DNA of 63,727 nt from Anaerolineales bacterium (GCA_020060465.1 JAGVAD010000004.1:1-63727), one strand, 5' to 3'; shown: positions 25,694 to 35,660, numbered from the stretch's first letter. Notes: a model not told the origin generated them from the letters alone. Program-made: numbers and translations.

Positions 25694-28576
25694 CTAATAC
25701 GTCACTGGCATAGCCATTTGGTCCTCGTTTGCCGAAAGCAGATCACCGTAGGCGTTCAGCGCCCGATAGTAGGGCAAAATGCTGGGAACGTAGTGTCGTT
25801 CGTCGCGGGCGTGGGGCCCGAGGCCACTTTGTCCCCACACCACGCCCTGTCCTTCAGGGGCAAAGCGGGCGCTGGTGCCAGGCAGCTTTCGTCCGATGCG
25901 CGGTTCCAGACCAGAAACATCCTGCACTGCTCGGATTAACGCCGCCAGATACGGGTTCTGCGGGTTGCAGATAATACCCTTTTCCATCACATGCACCCGC
26001 ATTTCCAGGCCCTGAGAATCGCAATACGCCTGCAATTCTTTGCACAGCTCAAAGATGTCGTTCTGGGGGATCGGCCGCACTTCCACGCCTAAAATCGCCT
26101 CGCTGGCAGTAATGTTGTAAACGCCAGGGGTGCCAACCTGGATAAACGGGAAGCGCGCCTGCGACTGCCAGCCGTCTGGGCTGCTGAGCGTCAGATGGCT
26201 GCCTAAAATGCCAATCACCGCGCTGCGCGCCAGCAGCAAGCGTTCGGTCAAGTCTGCGGATTTTCCAGCAACGCCAGGGTGTGATTTTTCACCGCGCGCC
26301 AATATGTCAAAGCGCATCACGCCGCGATTTTGGGTGCAGATCTCTCCCCATAGCTCGTCTCCTTTTTCGCCCGTCCGTTCACCAGCGATCAAGAGCTTTG
26401 GCCGGTAAGGTTGATTAAAGGGATCCAATTCATCTTCTTCCAACAACCGCAAGACGTGCGGCGTCCCCATCGGCTCGCTCTCTCCATTCTCCTCATTACC
26501 CACCAACAACAGGTTCAGCGGTGGATAGGGCGGCTGGCGCAGCATATCTTTAAACCAGGTCAGATAAGTGGCTACTACGGTTTTCATATCTGCCGCGCCG
26601 CGCCCCCAAAGATAATCGCCCTCCAGGCGAGGCTCAAATTGGCCCTCGTCTGGCTCCGGCGCAACCACATCGAAGTGACCGCTGAGCATCACCGGCGCTT
26701 GCATCTTGCCGGGGAAGCCAATGAGCAACGCCGGATACTTCTCCTGATCGTAGTAGCGCACTCCCAAGCCATAACTGCGCGCATAATCAAAAATGAAAGT
26801 CGCCACCCGGCGCACCTCATCCAGGCGTTCATTCGGACAGGCCGTCACCGAAGGGATGCGGATCAATGCCTGCGCCAACGCCAGGATCTCGCTGGTCTTA
26901 TCCACAAATGCCTCTTCAATCAAGGGCAACGCGCCGGAATGAAAACGTATTGGCGCCTGTGGATCATGGCGAGCGTCATCGCGGGCATGTTGTAAATATT
27001 CATCCAGGCGGTAAGCGTCCTCATCAAAGGGAACGTCCGTCTCAGCGCCAAATTCTGATCGCGCAATGGCTTCCACATCCTGGATCACCTGAGCGATGCG
27101 CTCCTCCGCCAGGCTTTTGAGCAGTTCCACTGGCGCTTCGCCATCGGCGCCGATCTCAGTCTGCAAACGGGCGCGCAATTTCTCCGCTGTGTTGGCGGCC
27201 CCATCTGCCATCTCCACCAGCGGCGACAGGTCGTCCCACAGATTCAAGCCCTCAGCCAGCGGCTTCAACTCATCCAACGTCCAGCGCAGGAACGAACGCA
27301 TAGATACCGGTTTCGCCGTGAACGGATTCTCGATTTCCGCTCGTAACCCCATGCGCGCCGCGCGTTCCTCGTTCCGCCGGGCGCGGGCAATGTCTTCAGC
27401 GTCGTAGCGGAATGCCCGCCCAAACTCCGGGTCGGCGTAAAAGCGAATCATCAGCAAATGTTTCAGGGTCAAATTGGCGATCTCCACCGCCAGTGGATGA
27501 CCGCCGTCATCGGTGCGCACTTCAACCCGCGCCATGGGCAGATTGATGCGCGCCATCAGGTTCTGAATCTCGATCTGCCGGGCGATCGATTCGATGGATT
27601 CGGCCTTTCCAATAGCATACAAACCGCGCGAATATAAATCCCGCAATTCATCACTGGTGACTGCAATCAGCCTCTCCACCGGTTCAGCAAAAGAGCGCGC
27701 TCTCACCGGCGTCCAGTTGTTGTTGCCAAATCGCACACCCCGTCGCACCAAATCATAGGAAATTCGCAGATAATCATCATAAGAACGATAGAGATCTGGC
27801 AGGTCAATTTCAGCCGGGTTTGGGAACGTCAGGTTGCGAATCGAGTCAAAACCGGTCAACTTCACAACCGGATGTCCATTGACAATCTGAGCTTGTAGCG
27901 GCGTTGAAGCGCTTACTGCAATGAACAACGCCGCAAAAGCCCGCATTAACCGGGTGGCGGTGATGTAAAACTGGCTTTTATATTCATCCAGGTGCAAATC
28001 GCCGCGCTCCGCTGGCGAGAGATGCATGAAATCCCAGGCGAATAAAGGATCCGGCAGGGAAAGATTGGTGTGTGTTCCGGCGGTAGCCAACGCTTCACCG
28101 TACAGATCAACGCAGCGCTCAAGATAGCGTCGTTTCGCCAGGTGCCAAGAGCCGGGGATCGATTCATGGCTGATTTCTGTGGCAAACAGCAGATTGCCAT
28201 GCCAGGCATATAAATTCTCGCCAAATTGACGCCCGGCGTGGCTCAATGCGTTGATCAACGAGGCTTCCATCAGCCGCGCTTCATAAACGGCAGCGCGTGG
28301 GGTATAAAACGGTCGCGTGGCCCATTCAATCATCCAATGAAAGACTTCCAACTGGCTGAATTCTCTCGTCCACGGCGAGAGACAATTCGCTCGCAAGTAA
28401 TCCACGAAGGATTGTTGACTCGGCTTCGCCCCTACTGTCAGCAAAGGCTTCATTTGGGAATCGAGCAGATTCCATTCCAGCTCGAAACCGCACAATCCGC
28501 CCCGCGGTTTTTCCTTCCGGACGGCGTCTAAAGCCAACCGATATTTTTCAACGAAACGAGGTAAGTCATAAGCCAT
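25694..28576 (-). CDS. Fusion of glutamate-cysteine-ligase-like domain and M20 metallopeptidase
   Basis: 960 residues. The N-terminal part (about 1-450) belongs to the GCS2/carboxylate-amine ligase group: GFELEWNLLD, the AWHGNLLF block and GTHTNLSLPDP; such enzymes join the gamma-carboxyl of Glu to an amine or amino acid using ATP. After a helical linker, about residues 560-955 form an M20 (ArgE/DapE/CPG2-like) di-zinc hydrolase: GHFDVVAP at about 631, GRGAADMK at about 660, NEENGE at about 695 and HARDERHYV at about 925, so all metal ligands are present. The aminotransferase gene lies three bases upstream in the same operon. An attach-and-release chemistry on a glutamyl-linked intermediate is suggested; the substrate is unknown. 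Confidence 0.85.
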   Translation of the reverse strand: MAYDLPRFVEKYRLALDAVRKEKPRGGLCGFELEWNLLDSQMKPLLTVGAKPSQQSFVDYLRANCLSPWTREFSQLEVFHWMIEWATRPFYTPRAAVYEARLMEASLINALSHAGRQFGENLYAWHGNLLFATEISHESIPGSWHLAKRRYLERCVDLYGEALATAGTHTNLSLPDPLFAWDFMHLSPAERGDLHLDEYKSQFYITATRLMRAFAALFIAVSASTPLQAQIVNGHPVVKLTGFDSIRNLTFPNPAEIDLPDLYRSYDDYLRISYDLVRRGVRFGNNNWTPVRARSFAEPVERLIAVTSDELRDLYSRGLYAIGKAESIESIARQIEIQNLMARINLPMARVEVRTDDGGHPLAVEIANLTLKHLLMIRFYADPEFGRAFRYDAEDIARARRNEERAARMGLRAEIENPFTAKPVSMRSFLRWTLDELKPLAEGLNLWDDLSPLVEMADGAANTAEKLRARLQTEIGADGEAPVELLKSLAEERIAQVIQDVEAIARSEFGAETDVPFDEDAYRLDEYLQHARDDARHDPQAPIRFHSGALPLIEEAFVDKTSEILALAQALIRIPSVTACPNERLDEVRRVATFIFDYARSYGLGVRYYDQEKYPALLIGFPGKMQAPVMLSGHFDVVAPEPDEGQFEPRLEGDYLWGRGAADMKTVVATYLTWFKDMLRQPPYPPLNLLLVGNEENGESEPMGTPHVLRLLEEDELDPFNQPYRPKLLIAGERTGEKGDELWGEICTQNRGVMRFDILARGEKSHPGVAGKSADLTERLLLARSAVIGILGSHLTLSSPDGWQSQARFPFIQVGTPGVYNITASEAILGVEVRPIPQNDIFELCKELQAYCDSQGLEMRVHVMEKGIICNPQNPYLAALIRAVQDVSGLEPRIGRKLPGTSARFAPEGQGVVWGQSGLGPHARDERHYVPSILPYYRALNAYGDLLSANEDQMAMPVTY

Positions 28577-28579
28577 AGG

Positions 28580-29911
28580 TTACATCGCTTCCAGCCCTTC
28601 GAGTAATCGTTCCGCCGCGCCCACCGTCCGTTCCGGCGGCGTAGCATAAGAAAAGCGGATCCACTTCCCCCCATAGACCGAAAAATACACCCCTGGCACA
28701 ATCGCCAGGCCGTGCTGTTCCGCCAAATACTGCCCTAACGGTTCTGTATCTGCCCAGCCGCGTCGTTCCAACCAATTACTCACCTCAATAAACGCATAAT
28801 AACCTTTCCCCATAATATATCGAAAGCCCTGGCGATCTAAAAATTCTTTAAGGACCAGACGGCTGGCATTGGTTGGCTCGACGATACTGCGCACAGCTTG
28901 TTGATAGCCCATCTCATACGCCGCCATGGCTACTGCCAGCGAGTAGAATGAAGGGATCACGCCATGCGAAGCCCTGGATACGATCCATTGAGCCACTTCT
29001 GTATTAACAATCAAGTGGCAATTGCGGATGTTCGATGCGCCCAGGCTTTTGGTGATGCCGTCCAGGAACATCAACCGTTGCCGTTCCTGAGGATCGAACA
29101 TTTGCAAGAAGGCGTTCAAATCCATCGGCTGCTCATCCGTTACGTAGTGATACATCCAGTCGAACAGAATAAACGCCGCGCCGGCCTGTAGCGCAGCTTT
29201 CGCCAGATTGGCTTGTTCTTGAGCTGAGATCGTCCTGCCGGTCGGATTGTCCGGCGAAGTAATCACCACACCGGCCACTTCTCGCCCCTGTTGACGCGCA
29301 AAACGGACGCATTCACGCAATCCATCCTCAGAATAAGCCCACCCATCTTCTTCGCTGCCCGGCGCATAAAGCACGTTCGCTCCAACACCATACGGCCCCC
29401 AGTTATAGGAAATCCAGGGGACGCGAGATACAACCAGGACGTCCCCCTGACGACCATAACCCAGAGCCAACATTGCCTGATAGGCTTTCATCAGCGCATC
29501 TCGTCCGCCAACTGTGGCGATGACATTACCCGGACCGAAACCCAGCGACGGATCCAGCTTCCAATATTGTTCGATCACCGCACGGCGATAGGCGTCGGTG
29601 CCATAAGGCATATCGTAAGCGGTTCCGTGCTCGATTTGCAGTTGCGCAGCGCGTTCCAGGATCTGGCGCGGAACGCCGGGCAAACTTGCGCCGCCATCCC
29701 CTTGAGAAGCGTCGAACATCGGTCGGTCAGCGTATTTCTCTCGAAAGACCTTCAAGCCCTTGTTGATTAGAAACATACGCGAAGGGGGGATAGACGCCAT
29801 GCGCGTTAGATAATCATCTACTGGAATAAGATTCTGATCGGGGACGACAAAGACGGGTACAGCGTTTGGGGTGGACATTGGCAACCTCACTGGTGTTGAA
29901 TGGTTGGACAT
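28580..29911 (-). CDS. Class I/II PLP-dependent aminotransferase
   Basis: 443 residues. Fold-type I aminotransferase: the PLP lysine is in LDGITKSLGASNIR, SPDNPTGRT binds the cofactor region, and the C-terminal IRFSYATPPERT contains the substrate-carboxylate Arg. The N-terminus (to about residue 45) is longer than usual and lacks a signal sequence. The stop is three bases before the ligase-M20 fusion gene, so the two are one transcription and translation unit. Substrate cannot be told from sequence; a product handled by the fused ligase/peptidase is likely. Confidence 0.9.
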   Translation of the reverse strand: MSNHSTPVRLPMSTPNAVPVFVVPDQNLIPVDDYLTRMASIPPSRMFLINKGLKVFREKYADRPMFDASQGDGGASLPGVPRQILERAAQLQIEHGTAYDMPYGTDAYRRAVIEQYWKLDPSLGFGPGNVIATVGGRDALMKAYQAMLALGYGRQGDVLVVSRVPWISYNWGPYGVGANVLYAPGSEEDGWAYSEDGLRECVRFARQQGREVAGVVITSPDNPTGRTISAQEQANLAKAALQAGAAFILFDWMYHYVTDEQPMDLNAFLQMFDPQERQRLMFLDGITKSLGASNIRNCHLIVNTEVAQWIVSRASHGVIPSFYSLAVAMAAYEMGYQQAVRSIVEPTNASRLVLKEFLDRQGFRYIMGKGYYAFIEVSNWLERRGWADTEPLGQYLAEQHGLAIVPGVYFSVYGGKWIRFSYATPPERTVGAAERLLEGLEAM

Positions 29912-29969
29912 CAGTTTTTAATTGAACAGTATCTTTGCGGCGATAGCCTCAAACCTGGCGAGATATACG

Positions 29970-30010
29970 AAAAGGCTCTGCCGCGGCAATGTATTGCCGT
30001 TCGCAGAACC
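29970..30010 (-). terminator. Intrinsic terminator after the polyprenyl synthase gene
   Basis: Outer stem GGCTCTGC/GCAGAACC (29974-29981 with 30003-30010, one mismatch) and inner stem CGGCAA/TTGCCG, followed on the minus strand by TTTTCG. Confidence 0.7.
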
Positions 30011-30032
30011 TGTTTACACGCTATTATAACTC

Positions 30033-31013
30033 TTAAAATTGCCGGCTAACGAAATAACGTGCCAGATCTTCTAACGCCTGGCGTTCGGAATTCTCGGGGA
30101 AGACCGACAGAAGCTCCAGGCCACGCTGGACATAGCGTTCTGCCTCTTGCAGCGCGCGATGGATCGCGCCGCTCTCTCGGATGTTGCTAATCAGACGGTT
30201 AATGACCACTTCCTCGATATGATTGCCATCCAGGATTTGGTTCATGTCCCGATCATCAGGAAAATCATTCAAATACAACAAGGCAGGAAGCGTGATCAAA
30301 CCCTGGCGCAGGTCGCTGGCAACTGGCTTGCCGACCGTTGCTTGTTCGCCGGTGAAATCCAGGATGTCGTCCACAATTTGAAACGCCATCCCAATACTAT
30401 AGCCATAGCCACGCATGGTTTCTACCAGTTCGGGCCCCACCGGGCTGAGCAGCGCAGCCGCCGCAGCCGCCAACTCAAACATTGAAGCAGTTTTGGCATA
30501 GATCCTTTGGTTGTAATTCTCTCGGCTGATGTTCCCACGCCCGGAGAATAATTGTGTGATCTCGCCACTGACGATCGTCGCCAATGTTTCGGCAAACAAA
30601 CGCATGACTTCTACGGAATCGGTCGCCGCCGCCAGCCGGGCAGCGCGGGCAAAAATGTAATCCCCGGTCAATACCGTGGCTGCCGGCGACCACTGTGAAT
30701 TGAGTGTGGCAATGCCTCGCCGTAAGAAAGAACCATCAATCAAGTCGTCATGCACCAGCGTCGCTGTGTGTAACAGTTCAATAGCCGCAGAGAGGGTCAC
30801 CAACCGCTCCCAATCGCCATGCAGCATCCGACCAGATAACAACGCCACCGCCGGGCGCACCCGTTTACCACCCGAAGAAAGTAAATGTTGCAGCGCCGCG
30901 TTCAAATCTGGCTGACGCTCATCGGCCTGAGAACGCATCAGTTCCTCGACGCGGACGAGATCCTCCTGCACCAGCGCAAAAAAATTTACCGATATGGGCG
31001 AGTTACTTGCCAA
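30033..31013 (-). CDS. Polyprenyl diphosphate synthase (trans-isoprenyl)
   Basis: 326 residues, all-helical prenyl synthase. It has the first Asp-rich motif DDLIDGSFLRRG and the second DDILDFTG, with the SGGKRVRPAVALLSG substrate-binding segment before them. It condenses IPP with allylic diphosphates; chain length (octaprenyl-type for quinones, or shorter) cannot be read reliably. It overlaps tatD by 11 bp, so the two are co-transcribed. Confidence 0.93.
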   Translation of the reverse strand: MASNSPISVNFFALVQEDLVRVEELMRSQADERQPDLNAALQHLLSSGGKRVRPAVALLSGRMLHGDWERLVTLSAAIELLHTATLVHDDLIDGSFLRRGIATLNSQWSPAATVLTGDYIFARAARLAAATDSVEVMRLFAETLATIVSGEITQLFSGRGNISRENYNQRIYAKTASMFELAAAAAALLSPVGPELVETMRGYGYSIGMAFQIVDDILDFTGEQATVGKPVASDLRQGLITLPALLYLNDFPDDRDMNQILDGNHIEEVVINRLISNIRESGAIHRALQEAERYVQRGLELLSVFPENSERQALEDLARYFVSRQF

Positions 31014-31857
31014 AGAATAACCTCTCCGCGTTCATTGTAGTGATACGCCCCAACTGGTTGGCGTCGCTCTGCCGCAGCTCGGCGATTTTCTGGTTGACAA
31101 AACGCACATAAGCCGGTTCGTTTCGCTCTCCACGATGAGGATGTGGCGTCAAAAACGGCGCATCCGTCTCGATCAACAGATAACTCTCAGGTATTTCGGC
31201 TGCCACGCGTTGCAGCGTTTCTGCCTTTTTGAAGGTCACTGGTCCGGCAACGCCGATCATGAATTCAAAAGAGACGGCCTCCAGCGCTGCCTGGAGATCG
31301 CTACTAAAAGCATGCAAGACGCCTGGGCGACTGGCAAGTTTCAGGGCATTTTGTTTCAAATGACGCTGCCAGGCAGACAAGATCGCCAATGTATCCTGCA
31401 TGGCATTTCGTTCTTGCGGCGTCTTTTCGCGGCAATGTACAATCACCGGCAAGCCAAGCTCAGCCGCCAGATCCAACTGCTGCTGGAAGATCGTTTTTTG
31501 CACGGCGATGGGCGTACGATCCCAATAATAATCCAGGCCGATTTCTCCAACAGCAACCACTTTTTCGTGCTGCGCCAGCGACCAGAGCTGTTCCACCCAA
31601 TCGCGGCTCAGGTCATCCGCGTCATTCGGGTGAACGCCAACAGCGGCATAGACCATTTCATGTTGCTTGGCGAGTGCGAGAATGTCGCGGCTGGTGTCAA
31701 GGTCAATCGCCGGATTGAGCACCCATCTCACGCCTGCGGCGGCTGCACGCTCCAAAACGAGCGGACGATCTTCGTCAAAGCGATCAAAATTTAAATGGCA
31801 ATGTGTATCTACCAGCACCAACCTTTTCCGATCTACCACCGCAGCATTCGCGAGCAA
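31003..31857 (-). CDS. tatD: TatD-family metal-dependent deoxyribonuclease
   Basis: 284 residues, amidohydrolase-fold nuclease. Metal-ligand motifs are complete: DTHCHLNFDRF, GEIGLDYYWD, PVIVHCRE, LHAFSSD and ETDAPFLTPHPHRGERNEP. The called start is a TTG; the core begins at about residue 14. A TATAAT box lies at 31883-31878, about 20 bp upstream of the start. Family members act in DNA repair and degradation. It overlaps the prenyl synthase gene. Confidence 0.93.
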   Translation of the reverse strand: MLANAAVVDRKRLVLVDTHCHLNFDRFDEDRPLVLERAAAAGVRWVLNPAIDLDTSRDILALAKQHEMVYAAVGVHPNDADDLSRDWVEQLWSLAQHEKVVAVGEIGLDYYWDRTPIAVQKTIFQQQLDLAAELGLPVIVHCREKTPQERNAMQDTLAILSAWQRHLKQNALKLASRPGVLHAFSSDLQAALEAVSFEFMIGVAGPVTFKKAETLQRVAAEIPESYLLIETDAPFLTPHPHRGERNEPAYVRFVNQKIAELRQSDANQLGRITTMNAERLFFGK

Positions 31858-31953
31858 GTGAGAAACAGTACAAACGAATTATATCAAGGGATGGTTGTGC
31901 AATCCAGGGAACGACTTGTCCAATTTTCACGAAAGAAGGGGTAAAAATCCTCT

Positions 31954-32760
31954 TCACATTCTGGGCGGGACGGCAAGCTGCACCCCAGCATTGTGGAGGG
32001 CTTGCAACGCCTCCCGGCGCAGGGCTGTTTCCACCGCTAACCTGCCGCTGGGGCGCGTCTTCGCGCTCAGGCGCGCCTGCACCGACCAATCGGTCAGGTT
32101 GCTCCAACCTGCTACCTTCGGCGGTTCGATCAAGTCTGCTTGCAGTGTTTCATCCTGGGCAGCGCGCTCAGCAGCTTCCTGAAGCAAGCGCATGACTTGA
32201 GGAAAATCAGCGTCTATCGGCAAGTTGAAATCCACAATTGCCAGCGACCAATCGCGCGAAGCGTTGGTTACCAGGCGCACATCGCCATTAGAGATCATGT
32301 GCAGCCGACCGTTGACATCCCGTAAAACAGTAAGGCGCAGCGTCAGGCGCTCTACCACGCCGCTAACCGGCCCAATGGTTACAAAATCGCCAACGGTAAA
32401 CTGATCTTCAATCAAGATCATCAAACCACCGATGTAATCCTTGATAAGGGTTTGGGCGCCCAAAGTGAGCGCCAAGCCAGCCAATCCCAGGCTGGCTAAT
32501 AACGGCGAGAGGTTGACGCCAAAAGCAGCCAATATGCTGAAGACTGCCAGCGCCAAAATCAAGGCCCGCGTTGTTTGGTAGGCTGCTGAAATAAGCGTCT
32601 TCAGCCGCGCGCGGCGTTCATCGGCAAGCGAAGAGCTTTCCAGTCGCTTGCGCAAACGGCTTTCAACCAGCCATACCAGCCTTAAGCCCACCAAGGCCAG
32701 CAGAATGATCACGATGGATTGAAAAAGGCCATCGAAATGTTTGCTCAGAATATCTTCCAT
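31954..32760 (-). CDS. MscS-family mechanosensitive channel
   Basis: 268 residues from the ATG at 32760. N-terminal hydrophobic helix (SIVIILLALVGLRLVWLV), a second one (ALILALAVFSILAAFGV), then the pore helix SLGLAGLALTLGAQTLIKDYIGG and the beta domain with GDFVTIGPVSGVVERLTLR. It opens under membrane tension to release solutes. A TATAAT box at 32786-32781 on the minus strand suits a short leader. It is transcribed divergently from the sigma factor gene. Confidence 0.92.
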   Translation of the reverse strand: MEDILSKHFDGLFQSIVIILLALVGLRLVWLVESRLRKRLESSSLADERRARLKTLISAAYQTTRALILALAVFSILAAFGVNLSPLLASLGLAGLALTLGAQTLIKDYIGGLMILIEDQFTVGDFVTIGPVSGVVERLTLRLTVLRDVNGRLHMISNGDVRLVTNASRDWSLAIVDFNLPIDADFPQVMRLLQEAAERAAQDETLQADLIEPPKVAGWSNLTDWSVQARLSAKTRPSGRLAVETALRREALQALHNAGVQLAVPPRM

Positions 32761-32853
32761 TGTCGCCGCCAATGAAGGCAATTATAACGGGCAATTTATG
32801 AAATCTGTCACTCCCCTGTGACTTTTTGTAACCTTCTGCGATAATATCAGCGA

Positions 32854-33402
32854 ATGAACAACTTCGCAGACAACACCGATGAGGCGCTTGTACAGCGCGC
32901 CCTACAAGAACGGCAGGCGTTTGCCGCCCTTTATCGCCGTTATGTGGAACGCATCTATCGTTACGTTTATGTGCGTATTGGCGGCGAAACCTACCTCGCT
33001 GAAGATCTGACCTCACAAATCTTTGTGGACGCTTTGGAAGGGCTGAGGCAATATCGCGATCAGGGCCAGTTTGCCGCCTGGTTGTTCAGCATCGCGCGGC
33101 GTAAAATTGCCGACCATTATCGCGCTCGCCGCAACCAGGTTTCTCTTGATTGGTTGGATAACATACTGCATGCCGACGATGATCCGCTGCAGGCGCTTCT
33201 GGAGGCTGAGGATATCCGCCTGGCGCGCCAGATCAAAGAGCGCCTCAACGACAACGAACGTGAACTTATCGAGTTGCGCTACGCCGCCGGGTTAAGCTTC
33301 GAAGAAATCGCTCAATTGTTGGGACGGAAACCTTCGGCGGTGAAAATGTCGCTGTACCGGTTATTGGAAAGGTTGAGAGAAGAATGGCAACCCATGAAAT
33401 AA
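32854..33402 (+). CDS. ECF-type sigma-70 family RNA polymerase sigma factor
   Basis: 182 residues with regions 2 and 4 only. Region 2 is around FAALYRRYVERIYRYVYVRIG to LAEDLTSQIFVDAL and FAAWLFSIARRKIADHYR; region 4 around RELIELRYAAGLSFEEIAQL ending in the helix-turn-helix KPSAVKMSLYRLLERLREEW. It directs transcription of an alternative regulon. A GATAAT box ends eight bases before the ATG. The downstream membrane protein overlaps it by 19 bp and is the likely regulator. Confidence 0.92.
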   Translation: MNNFADNTDEALVQRALQERQAFAALYRRYVERIYRYVYVRIGGETYLAEDLTSQIFVDALEGLRQYRDQGQFAAWLFSIARRKIADHYRARRNQVSLDWLDNILHADDDPLQALLEAEDIRLARQIKERLNDNERELIELRYAAGLSFEEIAQLLGRKPSAVKMSLYRLLERLREEWQPMK

Positions 33403-35660
33403 ACAAAAGCGAAGATCACACCCCTGGCGCGACGCCCGAAATCGAACGTCGGCTGAGGCGTTTGTACAGCCACATGCAACCGCAGATGGAATTTACTCGT
33501 CGGCTGGAGGAGCAGCTACTTGAAAACAAAGATGCACAGACTGCTCGACAACCAGCGCCCCGTTTAAGCTGGGCGCTGCGCTGGTTGGGGAGCTTGGCCG
33601 CGCTGGCGTTGATTGCCGCTATGGCTGCTTTCGCCATTCAGAGCCTGCGCCCTGGGCAGCCTGGACTGCCGATCCCCGCTGATCTACCGGCGTCGGCAAC
33701 CGTTGTGCCAACGTCAACGGTTACAGTAGCTGAAACTGAACCTCCGCGCTCGCTGGGGATCGCCGCGGCCGCATGCAACATACCGCTGGCTGCACTGAGC
33801 AACTCAGAAGTAATGCCAAGCGAGCAACAACCGCAAGCATTGGCTGGCGGTGGGACGGTAACGAGCGGCGACTTCACTTACAAATTATGGCTGGCGTGCG
33901 GCTCACAGTTCAGCCGCGCTGCGCAGGGCTATCGTTTCAGCGAAATTGACGGACTGGGGCTGCTGACGAGATGGAGATATCACGGCCCAGATTTGGAAAG
34001 CCAATACCCTGACTCGCGGATTGTGGAGTACGCCGGTTTTGAGCCTTTTGTGGTGGAAAATGGCGAGGCCGGTCCGGTGCAAAACAACGTGGGCGCCGCC
34101 AGCCTGCTGGGCATCCAGTTCCCCTCCGATGTGCTGCCCGATTTCAGCCAGGTGGAGGTCAAGCTGCGCTATGTGGTCAAAACCGTCGCGCCGGGAGGCC
34201 GGATCGGCGGCGCAGCGCTGAGCTTTACCCTGCAACGCCGAGCAGATGGCTATTACCCTGTGAATGTACAAATCACTCCTCTGACGGAGCAAGAGCTGAG
34301 CCAGATGGAAGACCAACCCACGGTCACGCCATCTTTCCCGTTGCTGAATGCACAGCAGCTATACCCCGAATTGAAAACCTTGCGAGAACTGCTCGACCGC
34401 TGGCAAATGCCGCTGATAGATGAGGCCGGCTGGCTGCATCGCAAGACCCAGGTGGAAGATCACGGGCGCAACGACTTGTATCCAGGCGTGCATGAGTACA
34501 CCACCGACGAATGGCTGCTCCTGGATGATAACCGCCAGGTCCTCGCTTTCATCTACCAGGATCACACCTCAGATGGACGAGTGATACAACAAACCGTCGC
34601 CGAAGACGGGCAAGCGCGCAACCTGACCTTCGGTGAGACGCACAATTTCGTACCTTACCGCCTGGATTTTGGATCTGGGCTATACGATTCGGCGCTGCAA
34701 GCGCTGCACCACGACATTCCTGTTCAGCCAAATGTGGCGACCCTGGATGGCCGTGAGGTTTGGATTTACCGCTTTGTGGATCAATTCCCCCAGCCAATGG
34801 ATTTGGAAGGCATCCACGCGGCCGGAATCGCCCAGCAAGAGACCCTGGACGCGCACAGCGGGGCGTTGTTAACTTCCGAGACCTACGCTCTGGTCGTCGA
34901 AGGGGAGCCGCGCTTGCTGAGACGTCTGACTTACTTGAGCATTGAAAGAGTAGAACAACCGCCAGCGGAAATGTTGGCGCTGTTTGATGCGCCAATGGAC
35001 ACATATTCGCCGCCGCCACCACAGGGCAAAGCACCGCCAGCGGATTTCGACCCGGCGCAGTCAAAGTTGACTCTGCGATCTATTCCTGGCGATAATTTCA
35101 CCCGACCCACCTTCTGGTACGGCGATCTATACGCCGGCGATTACCTGTTAGGGCGAGTGGATTTTGGCTTCGTCCCTGGCGGTTGGTGCGACCGCTCCGC
35201 CAATGGCTTACGCCTGGCATTCAATCACATCACTCAATTAGAAGATGGCGGCAGTTTCGCTCGTCTGCACTGGCTGGATCTGCGCAGCCCAGATGCAGTG
35301 CAGAACCCTCTACCTGACCTTGACTTGCGCAGCCCGGTCGCCTGGGCGCCGGCTGGCGAGCGCCTGGCGTTTTGGGCTTGCCAGGCGCAAGAGAATTGCG
35401 GTTTGTACCTGTACGATGTAACCAGCAGTGAGCTACGCTTTTTGTTCAACGCGCCGCCGCTATCTCAGCCGCCACTCTGGAGTCCAGATGGCTTGCAGAT
35501 CGCTTTCTCAACCACAGATAACCCACAGCAAGTCACAATCCTGCGTTCTACCGATGGGCAAGTGATCTATACCGGCGCGCCGCAAGACCTTTCTTCCCAA
35601 TTTGCCTGGGTCAATCTCACCCAGGGGATGTCCAGCTTTGGACGTTGTGAAAACCCTTAG
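33384..35660 (+). CDS. Membrane protein with large exterior domain, putative anti-sigma partner
   Basis: 758 residues. About 60 charged N-terminal residues inside the cell, one membrane helix (SLAALALIAAMAAFAIQSL, about 68-86), then a long exported domain. The C-terminal part has TolB/WD40-like PD40 segments (PVAWAPAGERLAFWACQ, LWSPDGLQIAFST). The gene overlaps the sigma factor gene by 19 bp. An anti-sigma role is inferred from this coupling and topology; no ZAS-type zinc motif is visible in the cytosolic part. Confidence 0.75.
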   Translation: MATHEINKSEDHTPGATPEIERRLRRLYSHMQPQMEFTRRLEEQLLENKDAQTARQPAPRLSWALRWLGSLAALALIAAMAAFAIQSLRPGQPGLPIPADLPASATVVPTSTVTVAETEPPRSLGIAAAACNIPLAALSNSEVMPSEQQPQALAGGGTVTSGDFTYKLWLACGSQFSRAAQGYRFSEIDGLGLLTRWRYHGPDLESQYPDSRIVEYAGFEPFVVENGEAGPVQNNVGAASLLGIQFPSDVLPDFSQVEVKLRYVVKTVAPGGRIGGAALSFTLQRRADGYYPVNVQITPLTEQELSQMEDQPTVTPSFPLLNAQQLYPELKTLRELLDRWQMPLIDEAGWLHRKTQVEDHGRNDLYPGVHEYTTDEWLLLDDNRQVLAFIYQDHTSDGRVIQQTVAEDGQARNLTFGETHNFVPYRLDFGSGLYDSALQALHHDIPVQPNVATLDGREVWIYRFVDQFPQPMDLEGIHAAGIAQQETLDAHSGALLTSETYALVVEGEPRLLRRLTYLSIERVEQPPAEMLALFDAPMDTYSPPPPQGKAPPADFDPAQSKLTLRSIPGDNFTRPTFWYGDLYAGDYLLGRVDFGFVPGGWCDRSANGLRLAFNHITQLEDGGSFARLHWLDLRSPDAVQNPLPDLDLRSPVAWAPAGERLAFWACQAQENCGLYLYDVTSSELRFLFNAPPLSQPPLWSPDGLQIAFSTTDNPQQVTILRSTDGQVIYTGAPQDLSSQFAWVNLTQGMSSFGRCENP

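Noticed and set aside
34021..35449. Several frames inside the 33384-35660 gene on either strand.
   Set aside because: The plus-strand gene is continuous with a clear membrane helix and PD40 segments; the others are shadows.
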